DNA from: an uncultured Uliginosibacterium sp.
Lineage (GTDB): Bacteria; Pseudomonadota; Gammaproteobacteria; Burkholderiales; Rhodocyclaceae
Direction of reading: 5' to 3'
Length of the DNA stretch: 38,324 nucleotides
Assembly (NCBI GenBank): GCA_945957295.1
Contig: CAMFLH010000012.1
Location: 1-38,324 of the forward strand
A program made the translations under genes and the position numbers. A model generated the notes under the pieces. It was not told where the DNA came from. It did not search any database and saw only the letters and a list, made by a program, of their open reading frames with translations. Every line of letters starts with the position of its first letter. Positions within the stretch are counted from its first letter, which is position 1. Positions 32,224 to 38,324 of the stretch are shown piece after piece.

Positions 32224-33939
32224 TTACTTCTGGATCAGGTAGTCGTTGGATGCCAGCACCAGGTACACCGCGAGGCGCACCCGGTTTTTGCGGGCAGTGT
32301 CCGCCTTGGTGGCGTCGGTCGGGATCGCGATGGCGGTAACCGCGTCGCGAATCGTCTGCTTGGTGCCTGCGCTCATGGTGTTGTGCGTCAGCAGCAGATC
32401 GAGGCGGGCCATCAGGTCGTCAGGCTTCTCGGCCAGCGCGAGTTCGGCGCTGAAGTCCGGCTGCACATCGCGCACGTTGTTGGTTGCGCTGCCGACACCG
32501 CTCGCTACGGCGCTCTGCATGAAGTTCAGGTAGCCGGCGATCGAGGTTTCGTTGGTGATCTGGAATTCCGGTGCAACCAGAGCCCGGTCGGCGAGCGAGG
32601 TGCCCGGTGGCACATAGCCGGGGCGATAGAAGTTGAACACCGAGGGCGAGCGCAGCGGGCTCTGGCCGAGACTACTGCTGCTCGAATCGGTGTTGCCGAC
32701 CAGGTAACGGCCGGATGCGGAGCTTGCCTTGAAGGCGCGCAGGAAGTGGCCGAGGCGCACGATAGGCTCGCGCACCTTGCCGAAGTCGTCGCGCACCGCG
32801 TAGCTGGCGTCACGCGCTTCCGGGTCCAGCAGCACCGCGCGGATCACTGCCTTCAAGTCACCCCGCTCGCCCTGGCCATTGTTCGCGAAGGCGGCCGATA
32901 CGCGCGACACATAGGCCGGGCTCGGGTTGCTCGTGACGAGGCGCTGGATCAGCTGCTTGCCGATGAAGGGCCCGACGTTGGGGTGGCTGGCGAGGCGGTC
33001 GAGCGCCGGTTTCAGGCTGGCGGCGGGGTCGGCCTTGGATTGCGCGGCCACCGTGACGCCGAGGAACTTCTTTTCCGACAGTGAATGGAATTGCGTGTAG
33101 CCCTGCATCGGCTTCACTTCGCGATCCGGGTCGGCGTCTGCGCCCCAGCCCCAGAAGCGTTCGTCGCCGGTATCCGGGCCGGCCCAGCTCCAGCCGGTAA
33201 ATACCTTGGCGAGGCCGGTCACGTCTTCGTTGGTGTAGGTCTCGATCGGCTTGCCGTCGCTGCCGATCTTTTTCGTGCCGTCGGGGTTGAGTTCGTAAAG
33301 GCCGATCGAGAACAGTTGCATCACTTCGCGCGCGAAGTTCTCGTCCGGTACCCGCCCCTTTGCCGGGTTTTCCTTCTGGTTGCGCAGATGCGAGAGGTAG
33401 ATGCCCATCATCGGGTGCATCGCCACGTCTTCGATCAACTGGCGATAGCTGCCGAAGGCGTTGCGGCCCAGCATGTCGTAGTAGGACGCCATGCCGCGGA
33501 TGTTCTGCGACAGATTGCCGTCGAAAGACACCACGAAGATCTCTGACAGCGCGAGCGCAACACGCTGGCGCAGTTGGTCGTCGCCGGTGACCGCCTGTTT
33601 CCAGAAGCTCTCGAAGAAGTGCGACTGATCCAGCGATTTGCCGGCCGCCAGTGTCGTCTGCAATTGATCGACAGTGGCGCGATGCAGGGTTTGCGGTTTG
33701 GCGAATTCGGCGTCGAGCCAGGCGCTGAAGTTGCTCGCGCTCAGGGCATCGATCGAGGATTGGGTCGGGCCAAAGCTGGCCTGCTCCAGAAAGCGCGCCG
33801 CTTCGCCCGGGGTGGGGGATGCGACCGGTGTGGGCGTTGTGCCGCCGCCGGAGCCGCCGCTCGATCCGCCGCCACCACCTCCGCCACAAGCGGCTAGCGT
33901 CGCCAGAGCCAGCGCTGCTGCGAGATTACGAAATTCCAT
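32224..33939 (-). CDS. DUF1800 family lipoprotein
   Basis: The 571-residue protein of the DUF1800 family (PF08811) begins MEFRNLAAALALATLAAC. This is a lipoprotein signal with lipobox LAAC and the acylated cysteine at residue 18. A Gly/Ser-rich linker and a Pro/Thr stretch follow. The domain shows AARFLEQASFGPTQSSIDAL, NFAREVMQLFSIGLYELNPD and FNFYRPGYVPPGTSL, all typical. A Shine-Dalgarno AGGGGTGG lies before ATG 33939. It heads the two-gene operon with DUF1501. The function is unknown; the pair probably works at the cell envelope. Confidence 0.92.
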   Translation of the reverse strand: MEFRNLAAALALATLAACGGGGGGGSSGGSGGGTTPTPVASPTPGEAARFLEQASFGPTQSSIDALSASNFSAWLDAEFAKPQTLHRATVDQLQTTLAAGKSLDQSHFFESFWKQAVTGDDQLRQRVALALSEIFVVSFDGNLSQNIRGMASYYDMLGRNAFGSYRQLIEDVAMHPMMGIYLSHLRNQKENPAKGRVPDENFAREVMQLFSIGLYELNPDGTKKIGSDGKPIETYTNEDVTGLAKVFTGWSWAGPDTGDERFWGWGADADPDREVKPMQGYTQFHSLSEKKFLGVTVAAQSKADPAASLKPALDRLASHPNVGPFIGKQLIQRLVTSNPSPAYVSRVSAAFANNGQGERGDLKAVIRAVLLDPEARDASYAVRDDFGKVREPIVRLGHFLRAFKASSASGRYLVGNTDSSSSSLGQSPLRSPSVFNFYRPGYVPPGTSLADRALVAPEFQITNETSIAGYLNFMQSAVASGVGSATNNVRDVQPDFSAELALAEKPDDLMARLDLLLTHNTMSAGTKQTIRDAVTAIAIPTDATKADTARKNRVRLAVYLVLASNDYLIQK

Positions 33940-33983
33940 GAAAGTCCACCCCTGAAAATCAACAAATCCGCAAATATTCTATG

Positions 33984-34013
33984 AGGATATGCGATTCGGA
34001 TGGAGTGTGACAA
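33984..34013 (-). promoter_or_regulatory. Candidate promoter of the DUF1800-DUF1501 operon
   Basis: On the minus strand TTGTCA (34008-34013) and TATCCT (33984-33989) are 18 bases apart in a locally AT-rich stretch that stands out from the GC-rich surroundings. The predicted start is near 33977. Confidence 0.5.
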
Positions 34014-34049
34014 ATTATGAATTTCGTGTCGAAAGGGCTCCGACGCGGA

Positions 34050-35213
34050 TCAGGGCCAGGCGCGGGCGCCGAAAAGCATCCGTTTGGCGACGAAATGTCG
34101 TAGCGGCGAGAACAGATCGAGCGCCAGCAGGCCCGCGCCGCGTGCGTGGGTCAGCAGCGGGTCGTCGTTGGAGAACACGCGCACCAGCGAATCGGTGAAG
34201 CCGATCGTGCTGCGACGGTCGAGCATGCGACGCTGCGCGTAGCGGGCGAGCAGGGCGGATTCGCCAGGGTCGCGAGCGTCGGTGAGGGTTTCGGCGAGCG
34301 CCCAGACGTCGCGCAGCGCGAGGTTAAAGCCTTGCCCGGCCACCGGGTGCAGCGTCTGTGCAGCGTTGCCGAGCCACACGATGCGGCTCCCCACGGCTTC
34401 GCCGCGCACCCGCAGGCCGAGCGGGAAACGCGCCCGCTCCAGCGTTTCGATGAACTGCACCCGGCCACCGAAGCCGGCCTGCAATGCTGCCCGGAACGCT
34501 GCTTCGTTTTGCGCCATGCGTGCCTCGGCTTGTGCCGCGGGCATCGTCCACACAACCGAGTAATCGTCACCCAATGGCAGTAGCGCGAGCGGGCCCTCGG
34601 GCGTGAAGCGTTCGTAGGCGATGCCGCGATGCGGCGCGGCAAGGCGCGCGCGGCAGATCACTGCATGCTGGCCGTAGTCGCGGCTGCGGACCGCATCGCC
34701 GGCTTCGCCCGCGATGGCGCCTTCGCAACACGCCAGCAGTTGCGCGGCGAGGTGACCGCCGCCCCTAGTGTGGGCCTCAATCCGGTCCGTTGCGGCAGTG
34801 GTTGATGCGATTTCGGTGTCGTGCATCAGTTCGATGCCGGCCCGCGCAACCGCAGAGGCCAACGTGCGATACAGCAGCGCTGCCGGGGTGACATAGCCCA
34901 GCGCCGGTACCCCGTATTCGGCCGCCTGCATCTGCGTGCGGCCGAGCGCACCGCGCTGCGATACATGGATCGTGGAGATCGGCGTCGGCCCTTGCTGCGG
35001 CCATGCGCCCAGTCGCTCGAGCGTTTGCCGGCTGCCGTGTGACAGCGCCAGCACCCGTGCGTCGCGCTCCCCGGCGCCGGCCGGCCGGGCGTCGGCCAAT
35101 CGCACGACCAGGCCGCGTTGATGCAGCGCGAGCGCAAGTGCGAGGCCCACCGGGCCGGCACCGACGATCAGGATGCCGCGGTCGGTCGAAGCTGCGTCTT
35201 GGGTGTTGGGCAT
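34050..35213 (-). CDS. UbiH/Coq6-family FAD-dependent hydroxylase
   Basis: Members hydroxylate the ring of ubiquinone precursors. The 387-residue protein has an N-terminal FAD-binding GAGPVG (18-23), the segment RDARVLALSHGSRQTLERLG typical of UbiH/UbiF/UbiI, and GNAAQTLHPVAGQGFNLALR for FAD. Which ring carbon it acts on cannot be told, as several paralogues share these motifs. ATG 35213 was chosen; a GTG at 35243 would overlap the pepP stop. A pepP-ubiH neighbourhood also occurs in E. coli, supporting the UbiH call. Confidence 0.88.
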   Translation of the reverse strand: MPNTQDAASTDRGILIVGAGPVGLALALALHQRGLVVRLADARPAGAGERDARVLALSHGSRQTLERLGAWPQQGPTPISTIHVSQRGALGRTQMQAAEYGVPALGYVTPAALLYRTLASAVARAGIELMHDTEIASTTAATDRIEAHTRGGGHLAAQLLACCEGAIAGEAGDAVRSRDYGQHAVICRARLAAPHRGIAYERFTPEGPLALLPLGDDYSVVWTMPAAQAEARMAQNEAAFRAALQAGFGGRVQFIETLERARFPLGLRVRGEAVGSRIVWLGNAAQTLHPVAGQGFNLALRDVWALAETLTDARDPGESALLARYAQRRMLDRRSTIGFTDSLVRVFSNDDPLLTHARGAGLLALDLFSPLRHFVAKRMLFGARAWP

Positions 35214-35232
35214 ATGGGTGCGTCCGGCGGGT

Positions 35233-36552
35233 TCAGCGGTCACGCATCAAGGCTTCGATGTCGGCGACGGTCTTTGGGGCGTGGTGGCTCAGTACTTCCG
35301 GCGCGTCGTCGGTGACCAGTACGTCGTCCTCAATTCGGATGCCGATGTGCCAGTAGGCCTCCGGCACGTCGTCGGCGGGGCGGATGTAGAGGCCGGGCTC
35401 CACCGTCAGCACCTGATTCGGCGCAAGCGGGCGCCAGCCACCGTCGATCTTGTAGCGGCCGACGTCGTGCACGTCCAGCCCAAGCCAGTGCCCGGTGCTG
35501 TGCATGTAGAAACGGTCGTAGGCCTTGCGTTCGATCAGGCCGTCCACGTCGCCGCTCAACAGCCCGAGATCGCTCAGTCCTTGCGTGAGCACGCGGACTG
35601 CTGCGTCGTGGTAGGCGTTGTAGGGTTGGCCTGCACGTGCCTTGTCGATCGCGGCCAGTTGCGCGGCGAGCACCAGTTCGTAGAGCGCACGCTGAGGGCC
35701 GCTGAAACGGCCTGACACCGGGAAAGTGCGCGTGATGTCTGCGGCATAGCCATCGACTTCGCAACCCGCGTCGATCAGCAACAGCTCGCCATCGGCGAGC
35801 TGTTTGCGATTGTCGACGTAGTGCAGCGTGCAGGCGTTGCTGCCGCCGGCAACGATAGGCGTGTAGGCCGCCGCGCGGGCGCCTTGGCTGATGAACTCAT
35901 GCATCAGCTCGGCCTCCACCTGGTATTCGAAGTGGCCGGGGCGGGCAAAGCGCATCGCGCGTGCGTGGGCTGCGCCACTGATCGCGGCGGCTCGGCGCAT
36001 CGCGACGAGTTCGTCGGCATCCTTGTGCAAGCGCATCTCGTCGATCAGCACGCGCAGGTCGCGTACGCTGGCGGGTGGCGTGACACCGCTGCGGGCGCGG
36101 CCGCGCACTGCATCCAGCGCACGCACGATGCGGCCGTCTTCAGCGCTGTCCGCGCCGATCGTGTGGAAAACCGCGGCACGGTTGGCAATATGGTCGGGCA
36201 GTCGCGTGTCGAGTTCTGCGATCGGCCATGCGGCGTTGACGCCGAAATGCGTCGCGGCGGCCTCCGGGCCGTGACGGAAGCCGTCCCAGATTTCGCGTTC
36301 GGGGTTTTTCTCGCGGCAGAACAGGACGCTCTCGCACCGCTTGTCGTCGGCGATCAGCAGCAGTGCAGCCTCGGGCTCGCTGAAGCCGGTGAGGTAGTAG
36401 AAGTTGCTGCCGAAGCGATAGGCGTATTCGGAGTCGCCGTTGCGCATCGACTCGCGTGCGGTCGGAATGTACGCGACACCGCCCCCCGCTTCCCGCATCT
36501 GTTGGGCGAGGCGGGCGCGGCGTGCGGCGAAGGGGGTGGGGTCGAAGTGCAT
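35233..36552 (-). CDS. pepP: Xaa-Pro aminopeptidase
   Basis: PepP removes N-terminal residues that precede proline. The 439-residue protein has the N-terminal domain (FYYLTGFSEPEAALLL) and a C-terminal pita-bread metallopeptidase domain. Metal ligands are visible: two aspartates in LLIDAGCEVDGYAADITRTF, a histidine in HSTGHWLGLDVHD, and glutamates in LTVEPGLY and IRIEDDVLVT. ATG 36552 (MHFDPTPFAARR) is the family-like start. It lies between murU (19-base gap) and the UbiH-type gene (19-base gap). Confidence 0.96.
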   Translation of the reverse strand: MHFDPTPFAARRARLAQQMREAGGGVAYIPTARESMRNGDSEYAYRFGSNFYYLTGFSEPEAALLLIADDKRCESVLFCREKNPEREIWDGFRHGPEAAATHFGVNAAWPIAELDTRLPDHIANRAAVFHTIGADSAEDGRIVRALDAVRGRARSGVTPPASVRDLRVLIDEMRLHKDADELVAMRRAAAISGAAHARAMRFARPGHFEYQVEAELMHEFISQGARAAAYTPIVAGGSNACTLHYVDNRKQLADGELLLIDAGCEVDGYAADITRTFPVSGRFSGPQRALYELVLAAQLAAIDKARAGQPYNAYHDAAVRVLTQGLSDLGLLSGDVDGLIERKAYDRFYMHSTGHWLGLDVHDVGRYKIDGGWRPLAPNQVLTVEPGLYIRPADDVPEAYWHIGIRIEDDVLVTDDAPEVLSHHAPKTVADIEALMRDR

Positions 36553-36571
36553 CGGGTGTCCTGTCGGCGAC

Positions 36572-37279
36572 TCAGTCGGCGTTGCCGGGTGTGACCGCGA
36601 GGCGGCGATCGAGTTCGGCGAGCTGCGCAGGCGTGCCGATGTTGTCCCAGCCTCCGGTGTGCAGTTCACCGCTGGCGCGGCCTTGCGCGATCAGGGTGTT
36701 CCAGATCGGCCGCATCGCGAGTTTGGTGCCCGCGGCGATGTGGTCGAAGAGTTGCGGCCGGTGCACGCTGAAACCGGCGTAGTTGTACTTCGGCGAACCC
36801 TCGATCGCGAGCAGGCCGTCCTCCGTGAGCGCAAAGTCGCCGCCTGGATGGAAGGGCGGGTTGGGTACCATCACGAGATGCGCGTCGGGTAGTGTCGGGT
36901 CCGCCGCCATCGCCGCGAGTCGCGCCGCCAGTCGCGCATAGTCATAGTCGCTGAAGATGTCCGCGGACACCGACAGGAAAGGCGTGTCGCCGATCAGCTT
37001 ACGGGCAAAGGCGATGCCGCCTGCGGTTTCAAGCGCAGTTTCTTCGCGCGACCAGGCGATGTGCACGCCCCAGGCGCTGCCGTCGCCCAGCGCGGATTCG
37101 ATCTGCGCACCGAGCCACGCATGGTTGATCACCAGTTCGGTGAAGCCGGCAGCGGCGAGTTTTTCGATGTGCCACACGATCAAGGGCTTGCCGCCCACCG
37201 TCAGCAGCGGTTTGGGCGTGTGGTCGGTGAGCGGGCGCATGCGTTCGCCGCGCCCGGCGGCAAGGATCATCGCCTTCAT
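36572..37279 (-). CDS. murU: N-acetylmuramate alpha-1-phosphate uridylyltransferase
   Basis: MurU converts MurNAc-1-phosphate and UTP to UDP-MurNAc in a cell-wall recycling route that bypasses MurA and so gives intrinsic fosfomycin tolerance. The 235-residue protein is a short sugar-nucleotidyltransferase with signature ILAAGRGERMRPLTDHTPKP and the conserved lysine in PKPLL. SADIFSDYD holds a metal-binding aspartate. Its pairing with amgK, 46 bases upstream, decides the call over glucose-1-phosphate nucleotidyltransferases. Confidence 0.92.
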   Translation of the reverse strand: MKAMILAAGRGERMRPLTDHTPKPLLTVGGKPLIVWHIEKLAAAGFTELVINHAWLGAQIESALGDGSAWGVHIAWSREETALETAGGIAFARKLIGDTPFLSVSADIFSDYDYARLAARLAAMAADPTLPDAHLVMVPNPPFHPGGDFALTEDGLLAIEGSPKYNYAGFSVHRPQLFDHIAAGTKLAMRPIWNTLIAQGRASGELHTGGWDNIGTPAQLAELDRRLAVTPGNAD

Positions 37280-37325
37280 CGCGGCAATCTCGGTAGCGCG
37301 CTGCGCGCCGTGCGTGGGGTGCGCG

Positions 37326-38276
37326 TCAAAACGTCAGGCCTTCGCTCTTCTCGACGGGATCGAGCTTGTCGAGCAGCTTCGCGAGCGGCTTGAGCTCGCG
37401 GTAGCGCTCGGCAGTCGTGCGCAGATAGCGCATCACCAATGGCATGCTTTGCAGATAGGCGTCCTTGCCGTCGCGATAGCAAAGGCGCGCGAAGATGCCC
37501 AGCACCTTGATGTGGCGCTGCGCGCCCATCCATTCGTAGTCGCGATGAAACTCGGCGAAGTCCTCCCGCACCGGCAGGCCGAGCGTGCGCGCGACTTCCC
37601 AGTAACGCACCAGCCAGTCGATCGTCAGCTCCTCGTCCCATTCGATGTAGGCATCTTTGAACAAGGACACCAGATCGTAGGTGATCGGGCCGTACACCGC
37701 ATCCTGGAAGTCCAGCACGCCGGGATTGCCATCCGGCAGGTGCATCAGGTTGCGCGAGTGATAGTCGCGATGCACGAAGACTTTGGGCTCCGCGAGGTTC
37801 ACGTCGAGGATGCGGTCGAAGACTTCGTAGAGGTCCGCCGTTTCCGCCTCGCTCAGCGTGACGCCCTTGTGACGCGCGATGTACCAGACCGGGAACAGTT
37901 CCAGCTCGCGCATCAGCAGTTCGCGCGAGTATTCCGGCAGCACGCCGGGCTGACTGCTGCACTGGATGCTGGCGAGCGCGCCGAGCGCGTCGGCGTAAAG
38001 GTGGGCGGCGTTGTCGGCCGTAAGTGCCTGCAGGTAGGTGGTGTTGCCGAGGTCCGACAGCAGCAGGAAGCCGTCTTCGTGATTCTCGGCCAGCACTTCC
38101 GGCACATGGGCGCCGCTGGCACCGAAAAGCCGCGCCACCTTGACGAAAGGCTTGCAGTCTTCGTGCGTGGGCGGGGCATCCATCACGATCAGCGAAGGGC
38201 CGCCATCATCGAAGCTTGCGCGGAAATAGCGGCGGAAGCTGGCGTCGGCCGAGGCGGGGCTCAGCGAGAACGCGCG
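37326..38276 (-). CDS. amgK: N-acetylmuramate/N-acetylglucosamine kinase (5' end cut off by contig edge)
   Basis: AmgK phosphorylates recycled MurNAc at the anomeric position, feeding MurU. The visible 316 residues begin RAFSLSPASADASFRRYF and include the aminoglycoside-phosphotransferase-like motifs VHRDYHSRNLM (catalytic Asp) and VLDFQDA (metal Asp). The gene is incomplete: the true start lies beyond the contig. A GTG-initiated start can be read inside the adapter, giving the artefact N-terminus MYKRQ, which must not be annotated. Few residues seem missing, judging from the family length of about 330. Confidence 0.92.
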   Translation of the reverse strand, partial: RAFSLSPASADASFRRYFRASFDDGGPSLIVMDAPPTHEDCKPFVKVARLFGASGAHVPEVLAENHEDGFLLLSDLGNTTYLQALTADNAAHLYADALGALASIQCSSQPGVLPEYSRELLMRELELFPVWYIARHKGVTLSEAETADLYEVFDRILDVNLAEPKVFVHRDYHSRNLMHLPDGNPGVLDFQDAVYGPITYDLVSLFKDAYIEWDEELTIDWLVRYWEVARTLGLPVREDFAEFHRDYEWMGAQRHIKVLGIFARLCYRDGKDAYLQSMPLVMRYLRTTAERYRELKPLAKLLDKLDPVEKSEGLTF

Positions 38277-38324
38277 CTGTCTCTTATACACATCTGACGC
38301 TGCCGACGAATTAGACGGTGTAGA
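38277..38324. other. Nextera adapter read-through with i5 index
   Basis: CTGTCTCTTATACACATCT (38277-38295) is the mosaic end. GACGCTGCCGACGA completes the read-1 transposon adapter. ATTAGACG fits an 8-base i5 index (reverse complement CGTCTAAT, which I recall as S510), and GTGTAGA is the start of the P5 arm. None of it is genomic. Confidence 0.97.

Noticed and set aside
37326-38291. amgK start at 38291 giving MYKRQRAF
   Set aside because: The first five codons are the Nextera mosaic end; the real start is outside the contig.

Overview
The window is one assembled contig of high-GC DNA from a Gram-negative bacterium, most likely a betaproteobacterium. A Rhodocyclales-type organism is my best guess, inferred from gene order and protein style rather than from any marker gene. 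The supporting neighbourhoods are hemA-prfA-prmC-grxD, dusB-fis-purH, argH divergent from algZ-algR, hemC-hemD-hemX-hemY, and amgK-murU. Both ends carry unremoved Nextera sequencing adapter (1-13 and 38277-38324), so the two outermost genes are cut by the contig edge.

Layout. 14-1387 (minus): an OmpR-family response regulator and a truncated sensor kinase. 1611-5301 (plus): hemA, prfA, prmC and grxD, with an FNR-type box before hemA and an IscR-type box on the grxD promoter. 5355-8293 (minus): a four-gene operon of a small exported-looking Cys-containing protein, a PqqD-like protein, an HPr-kinase-related kinase and a nucleotidyltransferase. This is the best candidate for a little-described protein or peptide modification system. 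It has a near-consensus sigma-54 promoter and a long hairpin leader. 8523-10834 (minus): argH and a fructosamine-kinase-family gene. 10923-15040 (plus): the AlgZ/AlgR pair and a LacI-like sensor fused to a diguanylate cyclase. 15078-17840 (minus): ppc. 18047-22091 (plus): hemC, hemD, hemX and hemY.

22147-23319 (minus) is an acetylornithine aminotransferase gene. Its leader contains a 32-codon ORF with ten arginine codons followed by a perfect terminator hairpin, which looks like an arginine-sensing transcription attenuator. Divergent from it is an orphan periplasmic amino-acid-type binding protein (23652-24884). 24928-30706 (minus) holds dusB, fis, purH, pagP and purD, then hemF. 30826-33939 (minus) is an exported DUF1501/DUF1800 pair. 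34050-38276 (minus) is amgK, murU, pepP and a UbiH-type hydroxylase.

Themes. Six tetrapyrrole-related genes (hemA, hemC, hemD, hemX, hemY, hemF) lie within about 24 kb, with sequence-visible links to oxygen (FNR-like box) and Fe-S status (IscR-like box). Purine synthesis, arginine synthesis, cell-wall recycling, ubiquinone synthesis and lipid A remodelling make up most of the rest. I found no rRNA, tRNA, CRISPR array, insertion sequence or prophage gene. All functional calls come from reading motifs and gene order, with no database search.
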